Below, piece by piece: positions 21,601 to 32,200 of a DNA stretch of 64,000 nucleotides (the stretch's first letter is position 1; every line of letters starts with the position of its first letter). The stretch spans positions 9,214,292 through 9,278,291 of the forward strand of contig JAJEKV010000049.1 in NCBI GenBank assembly GCA_021234155.1. Direction: 5' to 3'. The position numbers were made by a program, and so were the translations under genes. The notes below the pieces were generated by a model. That model saw only the letters and a program-made list of their open reading frames with translations. It made no database searches and was not told the origin of the DNA. The DNA is from Isoetes taiwanensis. Its lineage: Eukaryota > Streptophyta > Lycopodiopsida > Isoetales > Isoetaceae.

Positions 21601-24144
21601 GTGACCTCAGTCATGGGTACTGACACATATGAGAGCCTTGTGCAGCAATTTTTGGCTAGGTTTGGCAAACTTTCTGCCCCTCAAGAGTTAGCAAACGAGC
21701 TACAAACTTTTTGCATAAGGGCAAGTGAAAGTATCAACCACTATGTAGAGAGGTTTAGTGCACACTTGAGAAAATGCCAAAAGAGTCAGGTACCTACTCC
21801 TACACTCTATTTTGTGGCTGCTTTCATTAAGGGACTGTCACCTAGGCCTAAGGTGCACAGAAAGATGCTAAAAATTCAAAATCAGGAAGGCTTTGATACC
21901 ATACACAAAGCTTTTGAAAAGGCAACTAAAATCTCTAATGATATGTCTTTTCTACCTGATAATCATATGAATCATTGTGCTGACCCTTTTTATCTAGATT
22001 GTGAGCAGGAGTATGAGCATGTGCCTGTGTATGCAGTGCAAAAAGACAGAAGAAAATCCAAAGATGAAGAAGCTGCACCCCAAGTCAGTGAATCCAAGAA
22101 TGAGATGGCCAAAATGTCTGAGACTATTGCAGAGCTAACCAAACAACTTTTGGAATTGAAGAACAACAAAAAAACTTATCCTCCTTGCATACATTGTTTC
22201 AAAGATACTCATCCCTCTGATATTTGCTATTACAGGGCATGCTTAAAGTGTGGAAAGAAAGGTCATTTTGGAAGGATCTGCCCTGTGTGCAACTTCTGCA
22301 AAGAAATAGGTCATCTTGAGGATAAATGCTTTGTTAAAGAGTACTTTGACAAGCAGGACAAAGGCAAGAAGTTGGAAGGAGCATCTGCCATTAGGTTTGT
22401 AGAAGAATCTGTGGAGCAGGAAGAGATCATGGTGGTACAAACAAGAAAAATGGTGGAGAATGGAGCACCTGCAGATAAAGGTATGAGCAGGAACATTCCT
22501 GTCAACAGAGAAGTTCAGGTGACAGCTCCACCTCCTTTTGAAAAGTTTAATAGAAAAGATAAAGAACTAGATGAACTAGATATGATCCTGAAGAGTTCTA
22601 AAGTAAGCATAGATCTCCTCACGCTTCTTAGGATTGCACCTAGTTATAGAGAGAAAATATTGAGGTCTAATGATGTTGAACAAATTTCATTTGCTGATGT
22701 GCATGAAACAGAGAAGGTTATATTAACTCAAGAAGAGAAAGATCCAGGTGCCTTCACTTGCTCAGCTAGTTTAGGTAACTTGCATTTGTCTAGAGTCTTG
22801 CTAGATGGAGGTTCTCCATTAAATGTCATGCCCCAGCATATAATGAAGAAATGTGGTCTTGCTATTATTCAACCATCACCTGTCATGTTAAGGTCATTTT
22901 CCAATGCTAAAATAAAACCTACGGGACTAGTAACAAAGGTACCAATAGAAATTGAAGGTATAATTGTTGAGGCCAGTTTCATAGTTGTGGCTTTTGAAGA
23001 TAGTTGTGATGTGACTGACATATATGACTTGTTATTGGGAAGGAGATGGTTATCCACAGTAGATGCTAGATCTGTCTGGTCTAAAGGGCAGTGTACCATT
23101 TCAAATGGAGCAAGGACTGTAACTCTATACAACAAAACAGGTGATGCTAATCTATACAACTTTATAGAACAAGACATGTTGATTGAAGATGAGCCAGGTG
23201 TGTTAAAAATGTCTGTTTCTGTTTACAAACCAATAGAAATCATACCTACCTGTTTAGGAGACCTCAGCATGGAAGCAAATCTCAATAAAGGTGTGTTGTG
23301 GTTTGATGGTGGAATTTCAATCAAATTGAATATAGCATCTTCTGCAGCTGTGATCAGAAACTATGCCAATAAGCTCTTATCCAAAGTAGGTAGAGTGCAT
23401 GAAGGAATCACTTCAAATATGTCCGAATATAAGGCACTCATAGCTGGCCTAGAGGAATCTTTAGCCTTAGGTTTGACTAACATATCTATCTTTGGTGATT
23501 CTCAATTGATATGCAGACAGGTCACTGGAGAATACCAGACCAAAAACCAAGACATGTCAGAGATCAAAGAAAGGGTACTGCAACTTCTAAGCAAATTCAG
23601 AGCTTGGGAAATCAAGCATGTACCTAGGGAGGAAAATTGTGAAGCAGATGCACTTTGCAGAACCGTGCTCCTCGACTATTTGGCTGAAGGAGCTATAAAT
23701 GAAGATGAATTAAACAAGGAAGATGCAACACAACTTTATCCCATTCTGGTGATAGATGCACAGCAAGAGAAAGAGGTAAAGGAGTTAACTATGAACAAAA
23801 ATGGTCAGGTTAGAACACTTTTCCTTGGAGATCTTTTTGATAGCAAAGATGAGGCTTTCTTAAAAGTTTTCTTTGAGAGCTGGAAAGATGTATTTGCCTG
23901 GGATTATACAGAATTAGTAGGAGTGAGGACTGATATCTGTGAATTTGAAATAAAGATAAAAGAAAATACTAAACCTGTAATGCAAAAACTCAGAAGGATA
24001 AATGCATCATTGCTTACCTTAATTAGAGAGGAATTATTGAAGATGAAAGAAGCTGATGTTATTAAAGAAATAACAAACCCTGACTGGCTTTCTTGCATTG
24101 TTCCAGTAGAAAAAAAAAGAATAAGAGCATTAGGATTTGCATAG
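21601..24144 (+). pseudogene. Tat-like gag-protease-extra RNase H-RT start
   Basis: Frame of 847 codons continuing gag. Residues 1-130 are the retrotransposon gag core. Residues 196-209, 214-227 and 230-243 are three consecutive CX2CX4HX4C zinc knuckles (e.g. CLKCGKKGHFGRIC). Residues about 390-490 are an aspartic protease with LLDGGSPLN (Asp402). Residues about 562-690 are a type I RNase H with all four acidic catalytic positions visible: WFDGG (D569), NMSEYKAL (E609), FGDSQLI (D633) and EADAL (D683). The C-terminus (about 740-840) enters the RT fingers. The frame is lost in an A-run at about 24,110-24,119. An RNase H before the RT is an unusual position. Confidence 0.85.
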
Positions 24145-25133
24145 ATTATAGGGATCTAAACAAGGCCACTATTAAAGATTGTTATCCATTACCATTTCTA
24201 GAAGAAGTGTTACATGCAACTGCAGGGAAAGAAATATATTCTTTTTTAGATGGTTTTTCAGGTTTCAATCAAATCAAGATAAAAGAGGCAGATCAAGCTA
24301 AGACCTCTTTCATAACCCCTTGGGGCACTTTTGCCATGATGAAAATGCCATTTGGCTTATGAATGCATCTGCTACCTTTCAAAGAGCAATGGATAAAATA
24401 TTTCAAAGCATGCCAATGTCAAACTTTAGAGTTTTCTTGGATGATTTGTGCCTAGGAACTTCTATAACCAAACATATGGAGTTGCTGACAATGACAATGG
24501 AGTTGTGCAGGAATGGTGGAGTGTGTTTGAATCCAAAGAAGTGTGTATTTCTCTGTTCTAAAGGTGAATTGCTAGGTCATGAGGTATCTACTCAAGGGAT
24601 CAAAGTATCTGAAGGAAAAATGGAGGCTTTGAAGAAATTAGCTCCACCTAAAACCTTAAAACAGGTTAAGAGTTTCATGGGCCTGACTAGCTTTTTAATG
24701 ATGTATGTGCCTAACTTTTCACACATCATAAGTCCTTTGGCAGCTTTGACACGTGTTGGCAAGTATAATAAGAGTGAAAGCAAATCTATTGTAATAGAGT
24801 GGACAGATGAATGCCAAGCTGCATTTGACCTGTTGATAACTTCCATATGCCAATCAGAGATTCTGAAACCACCAGACCTTGCTCAACCATTCCAGGCATA
24901 TATCTGTCACTAGCAAAGCTGTAGGCATAGCACTCATGCAGAAACATGGAATAATATCTTTTGCCAGCAAAATTTGGTCTGATGCTGAGAACAGATATCC
25001 TAGGATGGAAAAAAGTGCAGCTGGAATAATGTTTTTTCTGCAGAGGCTTGGTCATATAGTTCAACACAATGAGGTTAAAGTAAATGATACATCAAAATCC
25101 TATTCCCATGCTGTTCCAAAAAACTCAGAGTAA
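24093..25133 (+). pseudogene. Tat-like reverse transcriptase and degraded gypsy RNase H
   Basis: RT is spread over frames 24,093-24,362 and 24,320-24,913: RICIDYRDLNKATIKD, SFLDGFSGFNQI, MKMPFGL, then VFLDDLCLG (catalytic DD in an FLDD box, normally YxDD), ending LGHEVST and SFMGLTSF. A missing base at about 24,361 separates the two halves. The native gypsy RNase H follows (about 24,880-25,200). ISFASKIWSDAENRYPRMEKSA is recognisable as the central part, but the first catalytic Asp of the usual TDAS box is absent and the later block is disrupted by a further frame change near 25,110. The domain is therefore degraded, unlike the upstream extra RNase H. Confidence 0.85.
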
Positions 25134-26508
25134 GGCTAAATTATGTAGATGGGCTTGCAAGATACATGATTACAATTTAAAGGTTAGGACTGTCAAAGCA
25201 ATTAAGAGTCCTAGTGATTATTTAACCAATAAGGTGTTTGAGTTTGAAGATTTTAATGGTTTAAGTGCTGATGAAGTGTGTGAAATTGCTACTAACCTTG
25301 TGCTATCTAGTAAGATGCAAGAAGATTGGCAGGATAAGATCATCAAGTTTCTCAAACATGAAGAGGTACCAGAAAACTTTACAAGCAGTCAGTTGAGGAG
25401 ATTCAAAGAAAAAGCAAAAACATACAGAATGATTGGAGAGGTATTGTGTAAGATTGATCAATCTGGTGTCCTACTAAGATGTGTTAATAGGTCAGAGGCT
25501 GAGTTGATTCTAGAAGCTTGCCATGAAGGAATTTGTGGAGGCCACTATGCAGCTGATACAACTGCAAAAAAGATACTGAGGTCTGGATATTACTGGCCCA
25601 GCTTATTTAAAGACTGTTATGAAACCATTAAGAGATGCCATAAGTGCCAAATATATGGAAAAAGAATTCTTCAGCCTGCTGCTTTGACTAGCATCACGTC
25701 TCCAGGTCCATTCCAAACTTGGGGACTAGACTTCATAGGGCCTATACATCCAAATTCTCCCTCTCAGCATGAATATATACTAGTGGCAACAGATTTTTTC
25801 ACCAAATGGGCAGAAGCTGTCCCATTGAGACAAGCAAATGCTTTAACAACTGCTAGGTTCCTCCATGAGAATATTTGTACTAGATTTGGCATTCCTCTGA
25901 AAATAGTTTCTGATAGAGGCACACAGTTCATAAATGATGTGATCAACAACCTCCTAAAGACCTTGAAAGTAAAGCATGTGAAAAGCTCAACATACTACCC
26001 TCAGGGCAATGGCCAAGCTGAGTCCACCAACAAAGTCCTAAAAGGTATTCTCAAGAAGACAATAGAGGTACATAAAAAAGATTGGCACCTTAAATTACAT
26101 GATGCACTTTGGGCATATAGAACTACAATTAAAAATGCTACTAATCATACACCTTTTGCTCTTGTCTATGGTGTTGAGGCTGTTGTTCCAGTGGAACTAG
26201 AATTGCCTTCTTTAAGGTTAGCTCTAAAGATTCAAATGCAGATGGAGGAAGCATACAGAGATAGGTTTGACAGGTTGCTCCACCTAGAAGAAGAGAGGTT
26301 TGAAGCAGAGAATGCCATCTTGCTTAAGAAGGCAAAGGATGCAGCAGCATTCAAAGCCATTCACAAATTGCAAGGAAGTTTCAAAGAAGGAGAGCTGGTT
26401 CTCAAATGGGACAAGGCAAGGGAAAACACAGCAGGTAAATTTGATGGTTTATGGGAAGGACCATACAAAATCTGTGGACAAGCAGGTACAAGTTCTTACT
26501 TCATGTAG
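25084..26508 (+). CDS. Tat-like integrase ORF, 474 codons
   Basis: Long intact frame covering the C-terminal RNase H connection and the whole integrase. HHCC zinc-binding residues are visible (H147, H154, C185, C188), followed by the DDE core at LDFIGP (D216), SDRGTQF (D277) and GQAESTNK (E313), a D-61-D-35-E spacing as expected. The C-terminal GPFxAxY-type barrel follows (LWEGPYKICG) before the stop. No chromodomain is seen, which agrees with the Tat/Athila group. The domain is intact, but it is downstream of frameshifts and would not be made from this copy. Confidence 0.85.
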   Translation: MIHQNPIPMLFQKTQSKAKLCRWACKIHDYNLKVRTVKAIKSPSDYLTNKVFEFEDFNGLSADEVCEIATNLVLSSKMQEDWQDKIIKFLKHEEVPENFTSSQLRRFKEKAKTYRMIGEVLCKIDQSGVLLRCVNRSEAELILEACHEGICGGHYAADTTAKKILRSGYYWPSLFKDCYETIKRCHKCQIYGKRILQPAALTSITSPGPFQTWGLDFIGPIHPNSPSQHEYILVATDFFTKWAEAVPLRQANALTTARFLHENICTRFGIPLKIVSDRGTQFINDVINNLLKTLKVKHVKSSTYYPQGNGQAESTNKVLKGILKKTIEVHKKDWHLKLHDALWAYRTTIKNATNHTPFALVYGVEAVVPVELELPSLRLALKIQMQMEEAYRDRFDRLLHLEEERFEAENAILLKKAKDAAAFKAIHKLQGSFKEGELVLKWDKARENTAGKFDGLWEGPYKICGQAGTSSYFM

Positions 26509-26757
26509 AAGATATCATGACAGGACAGCAGCTCATAAATCCTAAACATATTACATCTGAAAAGGTATTGGCAACAACATATTTGTATGAGTTTGTTCGA
26601 ATAGGTTAGCCATTTGAGTAGTTAGCCACTTGAAGTATCAGAAACACTAGCTTTAGAATTAATAGGCATGTTCCTTAAAGATGTGGGTGCTTGTGCTCTT
26701 TTTGATATTATTCTGAAGTTACTAGTCCAGTCCTTTCAGCACTTTCATATAGATAAC

Positions 26758-26789
<32 letters not shown>

Positions 26790-27637
26790 AGAAAAAAGAG
26801 AAGAGGTTTCAACTTCAATGTCATGTATGTCTTTTGATATTGCAGGTTGAGTTTACAGTCATAAAAGCCTGGGAGGAGTTGTTTTTCTAACATATGTAGA
26901 GCTTGTCATGGCAGGTTCACTAGTCTGAATAATCTCCACCTGAGCAAATAGTTGCCCTTCAATTCATACCAGTCAGAATTCTTCACTGATGCAGGATCCC
27001 AAGCAGCTAAACATTACTACAGTTAGCTGGGAGAATGTAGTACTGACATCATTTCCACACTGGCAGGTCCATCTGATACATTCCATCCATTTTCACCTGC
27101 TCTTTGTCCCATTCTCATCTAGCCTTTGCTTCTCAACTCATTTTCAAAAAAAAAAAAAAAAACACAGCCTGCTACCTTCCATAGCCTTCCATAGAGGTAG
27201 CTCAAGTTTCAAGAAAAAAGCGCTCTCAATTCAAGTCACTGTTCCTGCTCCATACATCTTTCAAATCAAGTCAAGCAAGTCAAGTCAAATCACTAGTCAA
27301 GTCACTCTCAAGTCAAGTCAATGTTCCAGCTCCATACAAACATCCTTTTGAAGACATCCACTCAAGCATCATTCACCATCACCATCATCACCATCTCCAT
27401 CACCACCACCATCACCATCATCACCATCACCATCACCATATCCATTTGCACAGATTTTCTCCATTGTCATTGCTGTATTTTTCCATCTCCTATTTATATC
27501 ACCTTTGCTGCCCACATTCTCATAATTTTCATTCTCTTGCACTACCATCATCACGTTTTTTTTTCATATTCCATTTGCTGCATTTTTTACTCACAAGGCT
27601 GAGGGGACCAGCCATTCCTTTTCCTTGTTTAGCATGA
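26509..27637 (+). other. 3' untranslated internal region of the Tat-like element
   Basis: Holds no recognised gene. It contains an A-rich purine tract (26,757-26,806), another A-run at about 27,146-27,162 and a CAT/CAC trinucleotide repeat (27,376-27,446). The stretch ends in GGCTGAGGGGACCAGCC (27,597-27,612), whose purine core could be the polypurine tract, although it is not immediately adjacent to the LTR start at 27,638. Confidence 0.5.
27376..27446. repeat. CAT/CAC trinucleotide microsatellite
   Basis: An almost uninterrupted run of CAC, CAT and ATC triplets. The ORFs it creates on both strands (Ile/Thr-rich and Asp/Gly-rich) are artefacts. Confidence 0.85.
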
Positions 27638-30028
27638 TGTTGCCCTGCTATGGCAACATGGCAAGGTGCCATCAAATCTTATTCATATTGCAGAAAAAGA
27701 AGACACCATGTTGAAGAACCAAGTGAAGACATTGAACTGGAATCAAGGTCACACATTGAGAGGATCTAAGCATCTAGAAGTTTGGAAGACCCCTATGAAG
27801 TTTGCAAGCTATGAAAGTGGTATTTTTTCCTTCATATTGTCATTTCTACTTCACTCCTTCACATTTACCTCATTTCCAACATGCCATGACCCTTATCCCA
27901 TTCTTTTACTTTCTCTTTGCATCTACACACCCTATACCATTATACATCTCACACATAGCCTTTTGTCCCATAGTTGACCTACCACTACCTAAGGCACAAT
28001 TTCCAAGAAAGTTGTTACACCAAAAGATTGCCTAGCATCAAGTTTTATGTCATTATTTTTCATCACACCATTCCATTATCATACACTTCACACCAAGTAG
28101 CTAAAGCTAAAAAGCATTCTTTTTGCTAGCCAAAATACAAAAAAAAAAAGAAGGAAAAGCTAAGCACGAGTTTGCCTAGTCACCATCTCTAAGTGACATG
28201 GCATGATGACTAGACATACATGTCATCACCTACAAAGCTACTTTGGTCCACTCATTATTTGCTACCTCCATATGTCATCCACCAAGTTGCCACCTAAGCA
28301 ACAAATCTCCACATCATCACATCACTCCACATCATTACATCACTCCACATCATCACATCACTCCACATCATCAAATGATGACTAGGCAAGTTTTGACCAA
28401 ACCCAAAAGCTTGGTCAAACATATGATCAAAATACTTTGGAAAATGAGCCTATTAGCCTTGTTTTTTCCTTGCCACCTCATTCTAACCTATTGCCATCTC
28501 ACCTTAAGCTCCATTATACCCCAAAAAACCAATGTGCTCTATTCCTCAAGATGAAGCTTCCATGTTGTAAAGCACAAAAAAATATGCCCTTTTGACCTTT
28601 GAAAATCCAAAAAAAAAACCTTGTTTTGACCTAGATATTGAAGATCTGGGGAATTGTGCCAAAAAAAAAAAAAAAAAAGATAAAAGGGGGGATCCTATCT
28701 ACCCTAATCTAGCCTATCTGACGTGTCCCACACATCATTAGCCATATCATTTCCAAGTCATTCCCAGTTGCAGACGTGGTGGTGGGGCACGTGGACCAGA
28801 ACACGAGCTGGCTATCCACTCCACACGGCATGTAGATTTTAGAAGTGCCAACGAAATTATACCTTATATACCAGTGCTTCTTTTTCGACCTAGGCCTGTG
28901 GGATAAATGATCTCGAGAAAATCTCCAAAACCTAAAATTTGACTTGCCAAGAACCTATTTTCTGTTCGATCAAACTGAACAATCATTGCGTTGGCTGACC
29001 ATTTTTGTCCTACTACACCCAAAGAAACACCTAAACCGACCAGAATCATAGCCAAGACTCCAAATTTGCGAAGATCCGGCCGGAAACAGAGATTTTTAAA
29101 GAGGGGTTTGTTCGACTGTAAAGGTGTGGGGCTTTTTGCGCGATTTGAAGACGAAGTACCTGAAGAGTGAAGTCGAAATTGATGCTGAGAGATCCTCCTG
29201 CCTTAAGAAATCAATCCTGAGCATATTATTACCAGTTTGTATCCAAAAATTCATATCTTGTGTGTTTTTTGAGGTGTTTTGTTAAGTGATCATCTTGATC
29301 ATTAACATGATATCAAATGTGGTGACTCTGTATCCAGTTTAATGAAAATCCGACCTTGGTAAATATCATCTGTTGCATTTGCATCTGAATTAACTCAAAA
29401 AAAAGAAAGAAAAGGACTATATAAATCATCTAATCTGCATCTTGTTTGCATCTGAGGCTCTAATAGAAAAAGTTGAAAAAGCAAAAAAAAAAAATCAATC
29501 ATCTAATGCTTCAAAGTCTGTTTCAGTTTTTCATAGAGATTTTATGCTCAGACACGTTTTTCAAATCACATGCTGACTTTTTAGCTTTGTAGATAGCATG
29601 CACTTGTTGTGCAGGTCCTAGGCTCACTGTCGAAATTCATTTGAATTAAAATTTCATCATAGTTTTCATTTGGCAAAATTTAGTGCATTGTCCAGTCCAT
29701 TGACCAGATTCTGACTTGGTCAGGAATAAGTATTCCTCACCAACTGCGAGGACCTTTTGCATAGACTTTCTACAGCACTTCTCACACATATCATTGCATC
29801 ATGTTATCCTAATTTTGGCTTAAAATGTCAAGTGCATTGGTTTCTGTGCCTGTTTGAGCAAGACTAGCATTTTTAGCTTTAGGGAAACCAGTAAAATCTT
29901 GTTCTCTGAGAGTTTGAGCATAGATATTTCAGCATAGACTGATCACCTCAAGTGATCTGGAGGTCCTAGACCAAGATTATTGCTTCTTTGATCTGAGGTT
30001 GGTGGTCTAGCCAAGTTTGCCATCAACA
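27638..30028 (+). repeat. 3' LTR of the Tat-like element
   Basis: Intact 2,391-bp LTR from TGTTGCCC to CATCAACA, followed by TSD TGTTT. It shows the uninterrupted target (ATATCATTGCATC near 29,787-29,799) that was hit by the 8.3-kb transposon in the other LTR, and so serves as the empty-site control. The TATA-like TTATATA lies at 28,864-28,870. Confidence 0.92.
28306..28376. repeat. 18-bp tandem array in 3' LTR
   Basis: Same CATCACTCCACATCATCA-type units as in the 5' LTR at 11,228-11,296. Confidence 0.75.
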
Positions 30029-30033
30029 TGTTT

Positions 30034-30428
30034 AGCTAAACTTTCTAAATTTTGCCACCTGTACTTTCTTATGTTTGGTTAAACTTTTATTTAAAAAAGG
30101 AAAAATCTTCTATCTTTTGACTATTTTGCACTAATTCAAGACCTAAATAATAATTGACCATAGTAAATATAAAGGCTATAGGATAATTTGGCTAAAGTAC
30201 ACCAAAATTTGACGTAAAAGCTTCTAAGTTTTGGTTAAACCTTCCAAATTTTGGCAGTTACACTTTCTTGTGATTAGCTAAACTCGGACGAAATGGAGGT
30301 GGGGCATGAAATAGACTTGGCTAAAATTTTAATTTTTTTAGCCCAAAAAAGGCCATAGTTTAGCCAATTTTTTTCCGAACATGGCCAAAATTTTGCCATT
30401 TAGCTAAGTTTAGCCACTAATTTTTTCC
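30034..30428. repeat. A/T-rich stretch with repeated GGCTAAA/TTTAGC motifs
   Basis: Contains recurrent TTTAGCTAAAC, GGCTAAA, TTTTGGC and AAATTTTGCC blocks in both orientations, for example at 30,031-30,056 and 30,381-30,412. It looks like the decayed terminal region of a DNA transposon or a MITE. No clear TIR/TSD pair was established. Confidence 0.35.
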
Positions 30429-30554
30429 ATGCTTCCTTGTGATAATGTAACTTCCCTTATAATTGCAAAAGAAAGTCATGCTGCCCATAATTCTTGTCCA
30501 TGTATTCAAGTGAAATGCAAATGTATCTCACCAAATACAGCTTGCATAAGAATA

Positions 30555-31439
30555 ATGTCTGCCAAAAGAAGGATGCAGAGGAAAAGAAGACCAGAAAGAT
30601 TAGCACTTGAATCTGCATCCAGTCCTCACAGATTGGCCACTCGAATCAAAGAAAAGTTGGCAAAAGATATTTTGGATAATATTCATAATGTATGCAAGAA
30701 TTTATTTCAAGATGATAGAGATGAAATCTTGGCAAGAACAGGTCAGGGATTGCCAGAAATTGGCATAATGGGACACAAGGAATTGTTTGCAGTTACGCAA
30801 GTTGTTGATAATGTGAGGAGCAGTCTTCAAACTAATAAACTAAGAAGGAACCAGGATATGACACAAGCAAGATCATCTACTCTTGTAATGGTTGTTAATA
30901 ATGCTAGCAATAAGTCTGGAGTTGCAAAGACTTTAAACATAAAGAGAAGGATTGTGTATGCTGCTTTGGATAAGAGGAAAGCAGCAGCAATTGGTGGGCC
31001 CTAGTCCATGTTTAAGAGAAAGGATAGAAGTGATAAGCTCTCTTTTAAAGATCGAGAGAAGATATATAGTTACTGGGTTTGTAACACAAGAGTATCTCCC
31101 AACAAGAAACAAGTTGTGAAGCTTAGGAGAACCAATGAAGGAGTCAAGAATTTCAAGCCATATAGGTTGCATCCCATCCACTTTTTGGAAGAATCTCAGG
31201 TTAGTGAACTTTGATATTTTAGTTTTGAAATTCCTTGTAGTGTCAATTTACTGCTACATTTGAAGATCAGACAAATTTATTGAAGTGTAAATGTTATAAA
31301 AGTTTTTTTGTGTTGGCTTGACGTGCAGGTTGTCTTCTACAAAAACTTTCAGAAATAGAATCCTGACATCAAAGTAGGTTTGAGAAGGTTTGACTGCTTG
31401 AAACCTTTGTTTCTTAGGAGACTAAAAGATCGTGAAACT
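30555..31439 (+). pseudogene. Transposase N-terminal copy A (truncated)
   Basis: Two exons of a transposase-like gene. Exon 1 begins with MSAKRRMQRKR and runs past a stop at 31,002-31,004 (SNKSGVAKTLNIKRR ... GGP, stop) into FKRKDRSDKLSF ... NTRVSPNKKQ, ending at GAATCTCAG. An intron follows (GTTAGTGAAC at about 31,200 to GACGTGCAG at 31,329). Exon 2 reads VVFYKNFQK ... LKPLFLRRLKDRETC and stops matching at about 31,440. It aligns throughout with minus-strand copy B at 37.0-37.98 kb (QARKSTLQMV, SAVARLLHVSRK, ENTRVSP, LKPSFVRRLKERETC), including the intron position. The SAVA/SGVAKTL segment looks like a helix-turn-helix. The copy is cut off by unrelated G/C-rich sequence. Confidence 0.65.
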
Positions 31440-31447
31440 TGCATGTG

Positions 31448-31740
31448 GGTCTAAGTTAGATATTGGGGTACAAAAAAGCGCGACAAGGGGAAGCGGAGAA
31501 AGCACATTAAGCAGCGCCCGACGCACCTTTTCGATTTCCGCGCGCCTTTTCGCGAACAATGATTTTGATTGTCAGAGCTGTAATTATTTGTGCCCATTGT
31601 TACTAATTGAATTGTACAGGTCAGATTGCTCCCCGATTGCACTTCGATTCCTACATTTTGCAAATTGAAGCATCCTCTTCAAGGCGCTTGTTCTGACTTC
31701 TTTATTTGTTGCTGCTTTTTTTAAAGTATCTTCTTTTCTC
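31448..31740. other. G/C-rich junction and possible promoter region
   Basis: Begins GGGTCTAAGTTAGATATTGGGG, similar to a motif at 10,025, and continues with a CpG-rich block (31,478-31,552, including AAGCGCGACAAGG and CCGCGCGCC). A pyrimidine-rich leader follows, ending at the ATG at 31,741. It could be the terminal region of a second transposon or the promoter of the following gene. Neither can be settled by eye. Confidence 0.3.
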
Positions 31741-32200
31741 ATGGCTGGTGAAGGAATCATCCCACAGCAAAAGCTGAAATGTCTGGCGGAAAATGTCACT
31801 GCAGATGACTGGAACAATGTTTGGTCTGAGCCATTCGAAAAAGGCAAAGTCAAAATCTACTTTGTTCGTCCTCATTTGAAGCAGAAATTGGACGGCTTGG
31901 TTGATTTCTTGTATGGAGATGGAGGTGTCCCGAATAATGAATTGAGAAAGCTAGTAGCATTATCATTTACATGGGAAAACTGTAGTCGGGCAGAGCATAA
32001 CCTTGAGGCTCATCAGGTTGATTGGGATGCTTACAAGAAATAGGTCAATGTTTGGTCTAGGAGAAAAAGAGATGACATTGATGTTAGAAAAGAAGATGTT
32101 AAAAGAATCAAACCTACTGTTCCTTCATGCCAAAGTACACCTCTAGCTTCAAGCAGATCAACACCTCAACTTGAATTTAAGAGGAAAGCATGTTTCCAAT
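31741..32200 (+). pseudogene. N-terminal part of a multidomain gene of unknown function
   Basis: A frame starting MAGEGIIPQQKLKC runs to a TAG at 32,041-32,043 and continues in the same frame (VNVWSRRKRDD ... SSRSTPQL). It then shifts by one base near 32,170 into the coiled-coil frame of the next entry. This indicates one original coding region with a stop and an indel. No known family was recognised. The segment is rich in Trp and charged residues. Confidence 0.45.

Larger units (their letters stand above)
10559..30028 (+). mobile_element. Complete nested Ty3/gypsy (Tat-like) LTR retrotransposon
   Basis: Boundaries are defined directly by sequence. Both LTRs begin TGTTGCCCTG (10,559 and 27,638) and end CATCAACA (21,268 and 30,028). 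The 5 bases outside both ends are identical (TGTTT at 10,554-10,558 and 30,029-30,033), which is the classic 5-bp TSD. A primer binding site follows the 5' LTR. The 5' LTR is interrupted by a DNA transposon. Without it the 5' LTR is about 2,417 bp, against 2,391 bp for the 3' LTR, and the internal region is about 6.4 kb. Domain order is gag, protease, extra RNase H, RT, gypsy RNase H, integrase. The integrase style and the extra RNase H place it in the Ogre/Tat/Athila group, nearest Tat. Several frameshifts and one gag stop make it non-autonomous now. Confidence 0.93.
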
